NCBI RefSeq assembly: GCF_022879575.1
Contig: NZ_CP084262.1
Coordinates: 682,001-746,000, forward strand
Reading direction: 5' to 3'
Source: Caballeronia sp. SL2Y3
GTDB taxonomy: Bacteria > Pseudomonadota > Gammaproteobacteria > Burkholderiales > Burkholderiaceae
DNA length: 64,000 nt
Below the pieces are notes generated by a model that was not told the DNA's origin, ran no database searches, and saw only the letters and a list, made by a program, of their open reading frames with translations. How positions within the stretch are numbered: the stretch's first letter is position 1; every line of letters begins with the position of its first letter. Shown in pieces: positions 34,550-43,884 of this stretch. A program made the position numbers and the translations under genes.

Positions 34550-35672
34550 GGCGATTCTCGGCTGCGATGCGCTTGCTGTCATCGGTGGCCGACTTCGTGT
34601 CCACGTCGACGGTCACGGACAGCCCCGGCAGCAGGACCTGACGCGTTTGCGGCCCCGTGTCGATGCGAATGCGCACCGGCACGCGCTGCACGATCTTCGT
34701 GAAGTTGCCTGTGGCGTTCTCCGGCGGCAACAGCGCGAACTGAGCGCCGGTGCCGGGCGAGAAGCTCTCGACGACGCCGTGCAGCTCGGTGCCCTTCAGC
34801 GCATCGACATGCAGCGTCGCCGGCTGGCCGACGCGCATGCGGCCCACCTGCGTTTCCTTGAAGTTCGCTTCGAGATACACGCTCTGCACCGGCACGACCG
34901 TCATCAGACGCGTGCCCGGCTGCACGTATTGGCCGACGCGCACGGTGCGGTCGCCGACGCGCCCGGCGAGCGGGCTATACAGCGTGGTGTCGTTGAGATC
35001 GAGCTTCGATTGATTCATCTGCGCCTCTGCGGCTTCCATCTGCGCGCGGGCCTGCACGATCTGCGCTTCGGTCGCGCCGATTTGCGTGGCCGCCGCGCGC
35101 GCCGCAGCCAGATTCGCGGCGAGCGTGGCGCGGGCCTGATCGCGCGTGCTCACGAGACTCGCGAGCCGCTCCTCGGTTTCCGCTCCGGTGGCGACGAGCG
35201 GCCGATAACGGCGCACGTCGTCTTCGGCATGCGCGAGGCTCACGCGCGATACCTCGGCTTGCGCTTTGGCTTGATCGGCATTGGCGTGCTGCTGCTTGAG
35301 TTCCGCCTCGGCGCGCTGGATATCGGCGGCGCGCGCATCCAGCGTGGCCTTGGCCTGATCGAGCGACGCCTGATACTGGCGCGTATCGAGCCTCGCGAGC
35401 GGTGCGCCCGCCGCCACCGCCTGATTGTCGGCGACGAGCACGTCGGTCACGTAACCGGCTACTTTCGGCGCGATGGTCACGCTGTCTGCCTGAAGATACG
35501 CGTCGTCCGTGCTCTCGATGAAGCGGCCGACCGTCCACCAGCGCAGCCCCCAGATCAGGCCCGCGACAATGGCGATGATGCCGACGATGAGCAACAGCAC
35601 GCGTCGCCGCGACGACTTGCGTTGGGTCGATTCGCTCGATTCGCCGCCCTGTGCAGGCGCAGTAACTGCCAT
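34542..35672 (-). CDS. HlyD/EmrA-type membrane fusion protein
   Basis: A 376-residue periplasmic adaptor. The N-terminal transmembrane anchor is RRRVLLLIVGIIAIVAGLIW. The first lipoyl half is DDAYLQADSVTIAPKVAGYV, a long alpha-helical hairpin spans about residues 95-205, and the second lipoyl half is YSPLAGRVGDRTVRVGQYV. A beta-barrel domain closes the protein. ATG 35672 has GGAGAAAT ahead of it. It heads the efflux operon and is divergent from the TetR gene, with the paired palindromes between them. Confidence 0.92.
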   Translation of the reverse strand: MAVTAPAQGGESSESTQRKSSRRRVLLLIVGIIAIVAGLIWGLRWWTVGRFIESTDDAYLQADSVTIAPKVAGYVTDVLVADNQAVAAGAPLARLDTRQYQASLDQAKATLDARAADIQRAEAELKQQHANADQAKAQAEVSRVSLAHAEDDVRRYRPLVATGAETEERLASLVSTRDQARATLAANLAAARAAATQIGATEAQIVQARAQMEAAEAQMNQSKLDLNDTTLYSPLAGRVGDRTVRVGQYVQPGTRLMTVVPVQSVYLEANFKETQVGRMRVGQPATLHVDALKGTELHGVVESFSPGTGAQFALLPPENATGNFTKIVQRVPVRIRIDTGPQTRQVLLPGLSVTVDVDTKSATDDSKRIAAENRHD

Positions 35673-35768
35673 GATTTCTCCAACTTCGATAAGACCGCGC
35701 TGCAAGGCGGCCGTAATGAAACTGCATCCGATGGCGCGGCCGCGACATTCGTGCGGCACGCTCGCCAA

Positions 35769-35815
35769 ACTAGACGGCATCGTCTAGTATGCATGATTGT
35801 AGACGCATGCGTCTA
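35769..35815. promoter_or_regulatory. Twin TetR operators in the efflux/regulator divergent promoter
   Basis: Two palindromes share the half site TAGACG-N4-CGTCTA. One is ACTAGACG-GCAT-CGTCTAGT (35769-35788), with perfect 8-bp arms. The other is TAGACGCATGCGTCTA (35800-35815), a perfect 16-bp palindrome. Their centres are 29 bp apart. The second ends 25 bp before the TetR start codon, so binding would control both directions. Confidence 0.85.
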
Positions 35816-35840
35816 GTTTCGTTCGACAATTGGAGACCCG

Positions 35841-36494
35841 ATGACGAAGCCACACGATCACGACCCGCATGCGCCTGAACGCGCCAGCAGCGCGCGTTCG
35901 CCATTGCAGGCGCGCGGGCGCGCGCGCATCGAATCGGTGCTCGACGCGACGGCCGATCTGATCGTGGAAAAAGGTCTCGCCGGCGTGACCATGCATGGCG
36001 TGGCACGCAGCGCGCAGACGCCGATCGGCTCGATGTATCACTTCTTTCCGGACCGCGAGAGTCTCTTGAGCGCGCTCTGGGACCGTCACAAGGCAGCGAT
36101 GGGCGAGATCGACGACGCGCTCGATAAGATCGACACCGACACGTGGCGCACGTTGTCGTCGGAGGCGGTCATCGACCGCATCATGACGCCTTACATCACG
36201 TATCTGGAGCAGCACCCGGACTGCCTCATCCTCATGTCCGTCATGCCGCACGACGACAAGACCAAGCGCGAGTCCGGCACGCTGCGCAAGGTGATCGACG
36301 TGCGTATGGCGAGCGTGAAGCCCGCCGAGCGCGCGCTCTACGTCGACATGTTGCGCGCGCTCGCGAGCGGCGCGCTCGCCATCAAGCTGCGTCCCGCGAT
36401 GGGCGACGTGCAACTCGCGAAGCGTTATCTGCGCGAGGTCAAGCGGGCGCTGGCGGCCTATCTCGCCGTGGTGGAAGCGTCGGTGTCGGGCTGA
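35841..36494 (+). CDS. TetR-family repressor of the divergent efflux operon
   Basis: A 217-residue TetR regulator. The N-terminal HTH is at about residues 28-72 (RIESVLDATADLIVEKGLAG, then VARSAQTPIGSMYHFFPDRESL). The C-terminal ligand-binding region includes the PYITYLEQHPDCLILMSVMP helix. A His/Pro-rich 25-residue N-terminal extension precedes the HTH. It very likely represses the divergent hlyD-emrB-oprM operon and itself through the palindromes upstream. Inducer unknown. Confidence 0.88.
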   Translation: MTKPHDHDPHAPERASSARSPLQARGRARIESVLDATADLIVEKGLAGVTMHGVARSAQTPIGSMYHFFPDRESLLSALWDRHKAAMGEIDDALDKIDTDTWRTLSSEAVIDRIMTPYITYLEQHPDCLILMSVMPHDDKTKRESGTLRKVIDVRMASVKPAERALYVDMLRALASGALAIKLRPAMGDVQLAKRYLREVKRALAAYLAVVEASVSG

Positions 36495-36678
36495 CTTTCT
36501 TCCGATTACAGCGCGCTTTCGGCGAGCCGTGCGCTGGCAGCGCGCCCTTCTTCGTTCAGGGTTTACGACGAAGAAACAACATTCGTTCTATTCACTAAGG
36601 CATCCTATCTTGTTAGGCAGCGATCGGTTTAGTGCTTCACTCGTGTCGTTAAATCGTAAATACGTCGGGAGAATCGCC

Positions 36679-37407
36679 ATGCGCATGATCGCGTCTTACT
36701 CGTTGGCCGCCGCAATGTCCGTTGCAGTCGTGTCGCCGCTCGCTCACGCGCACGGCAACGACGACTATCCGCAGGGACGCTGCACGCTTCCGCAAGGAAC
36801 CGTCTCGCTGGTCGAGAATCAACTGGCCAAAGTCGTCAATATGAGCGACGGCAACGGCGGCATCTTCAAGCCGAACCGCATGTGGGCCGCGGTCGTGGAT
36901 CGCGAAGGACACCTGTGTTCGGTCATCAAGACGGGCGACGCGTGGCCCGGCAGCCGCGCCATCGCAATTGCGAAGGCCTACACGGCGAACGGCTTTTCCA
37001 ACGATGCGCTCGCGCTCTCCACGGCGAATCTCTACGCGGCCACGCAGCCGGGCGGCTCGCTCTACGGTCTGAACAACTCGAATCCATTCGATGCGCGCTT
37101 CCTGGAACAGGGCAGCGGCATCGGGCGCACGCTCGGCGGCGTGATCACCTTCGGCGGCGGCGTGGCGCTCTATGCGGGCGGAAAGGTGATCGGCGGTCTC
37201 GGCGTGAGCGGCGACAGCGCCTGCGCGGATCATGCGATTGCATACCGCATGCGCAAGCTCGCGGGACTCGGCAACGTGCCGCGCGGGCAGGGCCCGAACA
37301 ACACCGACAACATCATCTATTCGACGGGCGCCTCGCCTATGGGATTCGAGCATCCCCACTGCTTTCCGACCGATCTGAGCGCCGCAGCCATCGAGTCGAC
37401 GCGCTGA
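36679..37407 (+). CDS. HbpS/GlcG-family exported heme-binding-like protein
   Basis: A 242-residue exported protein. The signal peptide is MRMIASYSLAAAMSVAVVSPLAHA with cleavage near AHA|HG. The mature part matches the GlcG/HbpS domain: MWAAVVDREGHLCSVIKTGDAWPGSRAIAIAKAYTA, then GGVITFGGGVALYAGGKVIGGLGVSGDS. Family members include extracellular heme-binding sensors and proteins of unknown role in glycolate loci. A GGGAGA ribosome site supports the ATG at 36679. It is an isolated gene with a promoter-bearing 184-bp gap before it. Confidence 0.82.
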   Translation: MRMIASYSLAAAMSVAVVSPLAHAHGNDDYPQGRCTLPQGTVSLVENQLAKVVNMSDGNGGIFKPNRMWAAVVDREGHLCSVIKTGDAWPGSRAIAIAKAYTANGFSNDALALSTANLYAATQPGGSLYGLNNSNPFDARFLEQGSGIGRTLGGVITFGGGVALYAGGKVIGGLGVSGDSACADHAIAYRMRKLAGLGNVPRGQGPNNTDNIIYSTGASPMGFEHPHCFPTDLSAAAIESTR

Positions 37408-37702
37408 ATCCGCATCGCCTGTCAGGGGCGGTGCGCGAACTTCGGGCGGGCGCCGGTAAAATACGGGCCTTGCCCGCCAATTGACCGCGTCGCGCGTGAC
37501 CCGCGCGGCGCGGCATCGTCAACGGGCATCCGCCCCACGAAGGCAAGCATTTGTCCCACGCGCGGCCCGCGACCCATGCCGCGCTTCGCCATCCGACGCC
37601 AGCAGACCGTATCGCCGCGACGCCTTCGGGCATCACGCGCCGGCTGCTGCGCTCGACGTTCGCCCAGAACACACACGCCACGACATTCGAGGACCGCACC
37701 AC

Positions 37703-38668
37703 ATGCTTGCCCGCATTACCCGTCTTTTTCCGCTTTGGGCCGTACTTGCTTCGGTTGCCGCGTACTTCTCGCCGTCATCGGTCGTAGGCATCGCGCCGCA
37801 CGTGACGACGCTGCTCACCATCATCATGCTGTCGATGGGCGTGACGCTTTCCATCGACGATTTCCGGCGCGTGTTCACGCGTCCCGCGCCGGTCGTCGCC
37901 GGCATCGTGCTGCACTATCTCGTGATGCCGCTCGCCGCCTGGGTCATCGCGAAGGCGCTGCGTATGCCGCCCGATCTCACCGCGGGCATGGTGCTCGTCG
38001 GCAGCGTCGCGAGCGGCACGGCGTCGAACGTGATGATCTATCTGGCGCGCGGCGACGTCGCGCTCTCGGTCACGATCAGCGCGCTCTCGACGCTCGTCGG
38101 CGTATTCGCGACGCCGCTGCTCACGCGCCTTTATGTCGATGCGTCCATCGCCGTCGATGTCCACGGCATGCTCATGAGCATCTTGCAGATCGTCGCGCTG
38201 CCGATCATCGTCGGGCTGATCGTGAATCATTTCTTCGGCAAGCTGGTGCGCAAGATCGAGCCGGTGCTGCCGCTCGTGTCGATGGTGTCGATTCTGCTGA
38301 TCATCGCGGCGGTGGTCGGCGGAACGCAGAAAAGCATTGCGTCGGTCGGCGTCGTCGTCGCGCTGGGGGTGGTGCTGCACAACGGCATCGGATTGCTCGG
38401 CGGCTACTGGGGCGGGCGTCTGCTCGGTTTCGACGAAGCCGTTTGCCGCACGCTGGCGATCGAAGTGGGCATGCAGAACTCGGGCCTCGCCGCGACGCTC
38501 GGCAAGCTGTACTTCACGCCGATCGCCGCGCTGCCCGGTGCGCTCTTTTCGGTGTGGCACAACCTGTCGGGCTCCATGCTCGCGGGCCACTGGGCGGGGC
38601 GTCCGGCGAAAGGATCGACCCGCGATGCCGACGCGCAACGCGTCGCCGCGAACCGCAGCGGCGCATAA
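37703..38668 (+). CDS. Bile acid:sodium symporter family (BASS) transporter
   Basis: A 321-residue polytopic transporter of the BASS/ASBT superfamily. The conserved motif [28 protein letters not shown] at about residues 112-140 corresponds to the sodium/substrate crossover region, and [18 protein letters not shown] to the second. Relatives include PanS ketopantoate/pantothenate-precursor transporters. ATG 37703 starts the first helix; the long in-frame extension upstream is Arg-rich and not homologous. The 295-bp gap before it holds no gene that I can support. Confidence 0.85.
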   Translation: MLARITRLFPLWAVLASVAAYFSPSSVVGIAPHVTTLLTIIMLSMGVTLSIDDFRRVFTRPAPVVAGIVLHYLVMPLAAWVIAKALRMPPDLTAGMVLVGSVASGTASNVMIYLARGDVALSVTISALSTLVGVFATPLLTRLYVDASIAVDVHGMLMSILQIVALPIIVGLIVNHFFGKLVRKIEPVLPLVSMVSILLIIAAVVGGTQKSIASVGVVVALGVVLHNGIGLLGGYWGGRLLGFDEAVCRTLAIEVGMQNSGLAATLGKLYFTPIAALPGALFSVWHNLSGSMLAGHWAGRPAKGSTRDADAQRVAANRSGA

Positions 38669-38801
38669 CGGACGTTGCGTGTTCGGCGGCATCGCGCGAT
38701 GACAGGCAGAATACGCGCTGACGCCGCTTCTCGCTTCACTCCATCTGAACCGGCGGATGCCTCGTCACGGCATCCGCCCTATCGTCGCTTTCGTCGCTTT
38801 C

Positions 38802-40034
38802 ATGAACCCTGCTCAACCGGACGGCGCATTCGTCGCCGCGCGCCCGGCGAACTCGCCGCGCTTTCTGCTGTTCCTCGTGTGTCTGTTCGCATCGGCCGGG
38901 CAGCTTGCCATCGACATTTACGTGCCCGCGCTGCCCGCGATGGCGCGCTATTTCGCGACCTCGCCGCAGGCGATCCAGTCGAGCGTTTCGGGCTACATGG
39001 CGGCCTACGCGCTCGGCCAACTGACGCTCGGACCGGTGGCGGACGCATACGGCCGCAAGCGCGTGCTCGCGTTCGGGCTCGTGGTCTTCACGCTCGGCTG
39101 CCTGCTGTCGCTCGCCGCGACGAACCTCGAAACGTTTCTCATCGCGCGCTGCCTGCAAGGCTTTGGCATTGCGGCGACGAACCTGCTCGCCAAGGCCATC
39201 ATCACCGATTCGTTCTCGGGCCATGCGTTGATGCACGCGTTCACGTATATGTCGATCGCGTGGGGGCTCGCGCCGATTGTCGCGCCTGTGATCGGCGCGC
39301 ATCTGCAAACCGCGTTCGGCTGGAAGGCGTGCCTCGTCTTCCTGCTTATCTATTCGATCGTGATGTGGGCGCTCGTGTGGCGTTATCGCGAGACCTTGCG
39401 GCGGCCGGTGCGGCTCGAGCCGCGCACGCTGATGGCGAACGCGGGCAAGGTGCTCGCGAGTCCGGTGTTTCAGAGCTGCTTTCTCGCGCAGGGCCTGTGC
39501 TACAGCATTCTGCTCGTGTTCAATATCGTCGGACCGTTCATGGTGCAGAACACGCTGCACAAGCCGCCGACGTACTTCGGTTATCTCGCGCTCGGCATCG
39601 GCATGATGTACTTCTTCGGCGGTCTGTCGAACCGCGTGCATGGTCCGCGTCTGCCGAGCGCGGAAGCGCGGCTGCGCATCGGCTCATGGACGATGGCGGC
39701 TGCGTCGGCCGTCATGCTGCTGCTCGCGTTGACCGTAGGCCTTCGCGTATGGACGCTCGCTCTGCCCGTGCTCGTCATGGGCTTTTGCGCCGGCGCGATG
39801 TATCCGACGCTCATGGCGAAAGGCAATTCGCTGTTCCCGCACATCGCGGGACTCACGAGTGCCATTCTGGGTTGCGCGCTCCTGCTCGTGTCGTCGGCGA
39901 TGATGGGACTCGCGGGCTTCGTCTCCGTGCAAGTGTTGACGCCGCTCGCAGCGTTCTTCGTGCTGGTCGGGCTGACCGTCGTATGGATGGTGGGCAAGCT
40001 GCTGCGGCATCTGGAAGCGCAACGCAACGCCTAG
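38802..40034 (+). CDS. Bcr/CflA-like MFS drug exporter
   Basis: A 410-residue 12-helix MFS protein. The DIYVPALPAMARYFATSPQA segment after helix 1 and GQLTLGPVADAYGRKRVL in loop 2-3 are the DHA1 Bcr/CflA signatures, and RCLQGFGIAATNLLAKAIITD is the helix-4 motif. ATG 38802 is preferred to an in-frame ATG 45 bp upstream because it leads directly into the cytoplasmic N-terminus. Substrate unknown. It is convergent with the MipA pseudogene, with 30 bp between them. Confidence 0.85.
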   Translation: MNPAQPDGAFVAARPANSPRFLLFLVCLFASAGQLAIDIYVPALPAMARYFATSPQAIQSSVSGYMAAYALGQLTLGPVADAYGRKRVLAFGLVVFTLGCLLSLAATNLETFLIARCLQGFGIAATNLLAKAIITDSFSGHALMHAFTYMSIAWGLAPIVAPVIGAHLQTAFGWKACLVFLLIYSIVMWALVWRYRETLRRPVRLEPRTLMANAGKVLASPVFQSCFLAQGLCYSILLVFNIVGPFMVQNTLHKPPTYFGYLALGIGMMYFFGGLSNRVHGPRLPSAEARLRIGSWTMAAASAVMLLLALTVGLRVWTLALPVLVMGFCAGAMYPTLMAKGNSLFPHIAGLTSAILGCALLLVSSAMMGLAGFVSVQVLTPLAAFFVLVGLTVVWMVGKLLRHLEAQRNA

Positions 40035-40064
40035 TCTCGCGCGGCTATCGCTCGCATCGCGGCA

Positions 40065-40842
40065 TCAGAAGCGATATGAAACAGACGCCATCCCGTTGAG
40101 ATCGAGACGGCGCTCAGTGATCGGACTGCCGCCGGCGTATTTTTCGAGCCGTCCGATTTGCGCCGTCACGTCGGCGGACCAGTGAGCGTTCATCGTGTAC
40201 GTGGCGTTCAGGCCGAGGTGAATATCGCGTAAGCCGGGAACCCGTCGTGTACTGAGGCAAGCCCGACGCGGCGCTTTCCTGTGCGCTGACGCCGAAGAAG
40301 GTCCTCGTATAAGCTGCGTTCGCCCACGTCAGGCCCGGCCCGACGGAGAGCAAGAGCTTGCCCAACGGAGCCGACATATAGAGATCCGTCATCGCGGTGA
40401 GACCTTGCCCCGTTCCGGCGATGTCCTGATAGACCGCAGCCGCGCCGGTGAACGCCCACCACGTGTAGTCCGCAAAAAGCCGCAGCTTCGGGCCGTAGTG
40501 AACATCAGGCAAGCCCTTCAGCCGCTTGTCGTCGGAAGCGGAGCGCGATTGAAAGTCGAAACTCAGCGACGCACCGACATGATAGTTCTCGCCCTTCAAC
40601 GCATTCACGCCGAGCACGTCCGGGCCTTGCGAGAAGATCCGTTCCTTCCACGATATGTCCTGAACCGGGAACGGCAGTACCTGCAATTTCGACGAGCCGG
40701 GATACTTCGGAAAGACATACAGGCCCGGCCCGATCGACACCTTCCAGTCACTGGCGGGCGGCGGCCCGTCAGCGTCCGCCGCGTACGCAGTATCCGTTAG
40801 CACGAGGGCGAGTGCCGCCGCGACCGCGAGCGTGCGATTCAT
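40065..40842 (-). pseudogene. mipA: MipA/OmpV-family outer-membrane protein, frameshifted near the C-terminus
   Basis: The protein starts MNRTLAVAAALALVLTDTAYA (signal peptide), followed by a MipA/OmpV barrel (SDWKVSIGPGLYVFPKYPGS, YGPKLRLFADYTWWAFTGAAAVYQD). After GLPQYTTGS the frame goes out: the uninterrupted frame reads RLTRYSPRPERHV and stops at 40114. One base over, the homologous end continues as GLRDIHLGLNATYTMNAHWS through LDLNGMASVSYRF to a TGA at 40065-40067, ending in the aromatic Phe typical of outer-membrane barrels. Removing one C of the CCC at 40236-40238 restores a 258-residue protein. It is either a true single-base lesion or a sequencing/assembly error. The start overlaps the esterase stop by 4 bp (ATGA). 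Confidence 0.88.
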
Positions 40843-41720
40843 GCTTTCCTCGCAACGGTCGCCAATTGCCGCAAACGTCGCGCGAGTGCGCGCGACACGA
40901 CCAGCGTCGGCGCATGGTTCGATTCCGACGCCGCCGCGCTTTCGCGCAAGAAGAGCGCGCATTCCCGCGCGACGACTTCGCGCTCGTTATCCGATGTGAT
41001 CATGTGGTATGAATCGTCGAGCCAGATCGTGCGGAGGAACGACGCCCCGACGTTCTTGCCGACGAAGCGCGCGTTATGCGGGCTCGACGTCTCGTCGTCG
41101 ATGGCGTGAATGATGAGGCAGTCCGTCGTGATGCCCTTGAGCTCCTTGCGCACCGCGTGAGCGAGGCGGCTCGCTTCGTGCAGCGCCGGCATGGCGATGG
41201 ACGCGGGACCGACTTCGCTGATCTGATTCTTCTGCATCGCCCGCGCGATCTTCGAGCGCAACGCCTCGTTGCGCAAGCCGTACGGCTCCTCTTCGCGATA
41301 GCGGTAGCGCGAGCGCAACGGCGTGTAGTACAGGTAGTTCAGCAGGAAGCGGTACCACGGTATCGCCCAGCCGTCGTAGTCGAGCGTGACCGACAGCAGC
41401 AACAAGGCGCGCGCGTCCGGGCGTCGTTGCGCGACGGCGGCTGCGAGCGTCGCGCCCATCGAGAGCCCGCATACGGAGACGTGGCGATAGCGCGCCGCGA
41501 GCGCGTCGAATTCCTGAACGGCCGCGTCGATCCACCGTTCCATCGTTTCGTGCCCGGTGCCCGCGCTGTATCCGCGCAGTTCCGGCGTATGCGTCGCGAA
41601 ACCTTCATCGGCGAGAAAGCGCGCGAGGAAACGCAGTTCGAGCGGCGAACTGGAAAGGCCGTGCAAAAGCAGAACGGCGTGATCGTGGCCGTGTGCCGGC
41701 GAGAACTCGGGCGTCTTCAT
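40839..41720 (-). CDS. Alpha/beta hydrolase, carboxylesterase-like
   Basis: A 293-residue hydrolase of the Est30/serine carboxylesterase type. The oxyanion segment is VLLLHGLSSSPLE and the nucleophile elbow is CGLSMGAT (S87). An Asp lies in HAIDDETSSPHN and a His in DDSYHMITSDNERE. Start ATG 41720 is two bases after the upstream gene's stop, and its stop overlaps the MipA start (ATGA), so the three genes form one transcriptional unit. No signal peptide, hence cytoplasmic. Confidence 0.87.
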   Translation of the reverse strand: MKTPEFSPAHGHDHAVLLLHGLSSSPLELRFLARFLADEGFATHTPELRGYSAGTGHETMERWIDAAVQEFDALAARYRHVSVCGLSMGATLAAAVAQRRPDARALLLLSVTLDYDGWAIPWYRFLLNYLYYTPLRSRYRYREEEPYGLRNEALRSKIARAMQKNQISEVGPASIAMPALHEASRLAHAVRKELKGITTDCLIIHAIDDETSSPHNARFVGKNVGASFLRTIWLDDSYHMITSDNEREVVARECALFLRESAAASESNHAPTLVVSRALARRLRQLATVARKA

Positions 41721-41722
41721 AG

Positions 41723-42523
41723 TCAGTCTTCGGCTCGCAGGATCAGGAAGTCGCCCGACGGCGTGACGAAGCGCTCGCACACGCACTCGACGGGTTGCCA
41801 GTCGTCGCGGCCGCCGGACCGGAAACGGATTCGGTGATGCCCCGGCGTCAGGCGAACGCTTACGCGCGCGAGGTCCTCTTCATGCGCCTCGGCATGCTTC
41901 GTACCGAACGCGATGCCCGAGCCGAACGATGTGTCGTCGATGACGCCATTGCGCGTAGCGGTCGCGGCCGCCGCCACCAGGCTGCCGGGCGACACGCCGT
42001 TCGCCGGGTCCAGCGCCTTGATGACGACGAGCGAGCGATTGTATTGCGCGATGTGATGCAGCATGCGATGCATCTCGTCCGTGGCGCGACGCGCGATGAG
42101 CCGCTCGTTGTCGTGACGCAGCAGCATTTCGTAGCGCGACTGCGCGACCGCCGCGAGCAACTCCGCGCGATACTGCGCGCGTCGCAAGCGCTCGATCAGC
42201 GTGATGACGACGATCGTGATGAGCGGATAGGAGATGAGGAGCCGGAGGTCGGATGCGTCGATGACGTCGATGCGGCCGTAGGGCGGGACGAACAGATAGT
42301 CGGCGATCACGAGTCCCGCCAACATCACGAACGAGGCGGGCGCAAGGCCGCAGTAATACTGAACGAGCGCCGCAGCGATCAGGAAGGCCGCGCCCGGCAT
42401 GACGGGGCCGAGCAACGGGTGCAGCATCGTTCTGATGACGCCGGCGGCAAAAAGTGCTGCTCCGGCGATGAGCCACCTCTTTGCTCCGCGCGGCGCCCAC
42501 CGTTTGGAGTTTTTGATTTGCAT
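41723..42523 (-). CDS. DUF4118 membrane protein, KdpD-like sensor N-terminus without kinase
   Basis: A 266-residue protein. Four hydrophobic segments fill about residues 20-120 in the DUF4118 pattern (GAAFLIAAALVQYYCGLAPASFVMLAGLVIADYLFVPPYGRI), as in KdpD-type sensor kinases. A helical linker (LIERLRRAQYRAELLAAVAQSR) follows. The C-terminal region of about 130 residues shows no H-box or ATPase motif. It is therefore a membrane sensor or anchor without a kinase. The start is uncertain: ATG 42523 is used, and a GTG at 42559 is in frame. It is the first gene of the unit with the esterase and MipA. Confidence 0.7.
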   Translation of the reverse strand: MQIKNSKRWAPRGAKRWLIAGAALFAAGVIRTMLHPLLGPVMPGAAFLIAAALVQYYCGLAPASFVMLAGLVIADYLFVPPYGRIDVIDASDLRLLISYPLITIVVITLIERLRRAQYRAELLAAVAQSRYEMLLRHDNERLIARRATDEMHRMLHHIAQYNRSLVVIKALDPANGVSPGSLVAAAATATRNGVIDDTSFGSGIAFGTKHAEAHEEDLARVSVRLTPGHHRIRFRSGGRDDWQPVECVCERFVTPSGDFLILRAED

Positions 42524-42744
42524 GCGTTCGACGCGATATTGATGTTCTTTGCCCGGCACGGGCGATAAAGCGGGACGCTTGCCGCGCAGTCAGTTCGAGA
42601 GCGGTGCGTAGTATCGTGCGATTATAGGGTTCTTGTTGATCGCCGAATTCGCAGAACTGGGGGTGGATCTGACTGCTTATCGTCGATTAGGACATGCCGA
42701 GGCAAGGGCATGAAGGCGCGGCCTTGTCGCCGCGCCTTGCGCCG

Positions 42745-43125
42745 TCATACCATCGGGTCTTCGGTCAGCGCTATGGCGTGACGCTTGGCCACGGCAGAAA
42801 GCTGGCGCGGCCAGTCTGCGATGTCGCCCTCATCATGCAGATCTTCGAGATCGTGAAGTAGCGCTAACGTTTCCGCCCGATAGACGTCGACACCGGACAT
42901 CGCCAGCGCGCGCAATAGCGGACCGTCTTGCCCCGTCTTGTAATAGCCGATTCCGAGGCCTTCCAGCGGATGACCGTAATGCGCGTCATCGATCAGGATG
43001 CCGATTGCACATCGGCGGCCGTCTTGCCCGCGCAGACGGCATGTTCCGTCGTCATCCACGGAAAGCGCCTGCTGCGCAAGCAGATGCGACCGCACCGTCT
43101 GGAAGATTTCCGTAAGGTCTTTCAT
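42745..43125 (-). CDS. Uncharacterised protein, paralog pair member A
   Basis: A 126-residue acidic soluble protein. The central motif is CRLRGQDGRRCAIGILIDDAHY, followed by a 'LRALAMSGVDVYRAETLALLHDLEDLHDEG' type region (residues 69-98) and an AVAKRHAIAL end. This pattern aligns block by block with the next protein upstream (43145-43567), which shows a common origin. I know similar CAIG-type small proteins in proteobacteria and phages but no function. The stop-to-start gap to the partner is 19 bp. Confidence 0.7.
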   Translation of the reverse strand: MKDLTEIFQTVRSHLLAQQALSVDDDGTCRLRGQDGRRCAIGILIDDAHYGHPLEGLGIGYYKTGQDGPLLRALAMSGVDVYRAETLALLHDLEDLHDEGDIADWPRQLSAVAKRHAIALTEDPMV

Positions 43126-43144
43126 GATGCGTTGCCCGGATTCG

Positions 43145-43567
43145 CTAGGCGGCGCGCTGCAACCGTTCGGCCGACAAGCCGAACTGGCGCGCGATGGAGC
43201 GCAGGCGGTCTTCCCACTCCCAGATGCCGAAAACGTCGTGCACGTTTTGCAAGCAGCTCAACAACTCCACGGTTTCCTGGGAGAACACGTTGATTCTTGC
43301 GCGCAGCAGCGCCTTCCTGAGTGCGGCGACGCCCACATCCATATAAGCCGGCACCCGCGTCGGGTCCGCGAGAATGAAGCGCACCGGCACGCCTTCCATG
43401 GCAGTGCGATAGTCGCCCGGCCGCACCAACGCGCCAACGGGGCAGCCACCGCACCGTCCTCGATAAGCACCGCCTCCGCGCGGCAGCAGCGAAGCCGACC
43501 CTTGCGCGAAAAGGTGCTCGATGCTTCGTTCAAAGATTTCCTGATGAGAGAGAAACGTTTGCGACAT
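43145..43567 (-). CDS. Uncharacterised protein, paralog pair member B
   Basis: A 140-residue protein. It has the same layout as its downstream neighbour: a helical start ending HLFAQGSASL, a Cys-containing turn YRGRCGGCPVGALVRPGDY in place of the CAIGILIDDAHY block, then RKALLRARINVFSQETVELLSCLQNVHD and RSIARQFGLSAERL. A GGAG ribosome site precedes the ATG. It is divergent from the GGDEF/EAL gene across about 317 bp. Function unknown. Confidence 0.7.
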   Translation of the reverse strand: MSQTFLSHQEIFERSIEHLFAQGSASLLPRGGGAYRGRCGGCPVGALVRPGDYRTAMEGVPVRFILADPTRVPAYMDVGVAALRKALLRARINVFSQETVELLSCLQNVHDVFGIWEWEDRLRSIARQFGLSAERLQRAA

Positions 43568-43884
43568 GGTGTGCTCCGACGAGAGGTGGTGACTGAGTAT
43601 CGTCGGAAGGAACGGCTCCGCGCATTGATGAAAACCCTGTTTTACCGATGATCGCGTGCATGACCGGCACGATTTACTCGTTCGCGCGTCCTTTCACCAC
43701 CGAAACGGACAACTCCCCACTTAACTAAACGGGTAGGCAGCCGATAAGAGTGTTCGGAGATAAGCCGTTTTCCACAAGTGGTCTTCGGCGGTCGGGCGAG
43801 TCAGGTGCGTATTCGATGCAGCATTCGCATTGACCGCATCGCAACGCGCACCACTACAAGAGATATGGCATTCGGCAAGTGGCA
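43568..43884. other. Intergenic region, divergent promoters
   Basis: This stretch of about 317 bp lies between the paralog pair (minus strand) and the GGDEF-EAL gene (plus strand). I see no coding potential, RNA gene or strong palindrome in it. It must hold the promoters for both directions. Confidence 0.5.
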
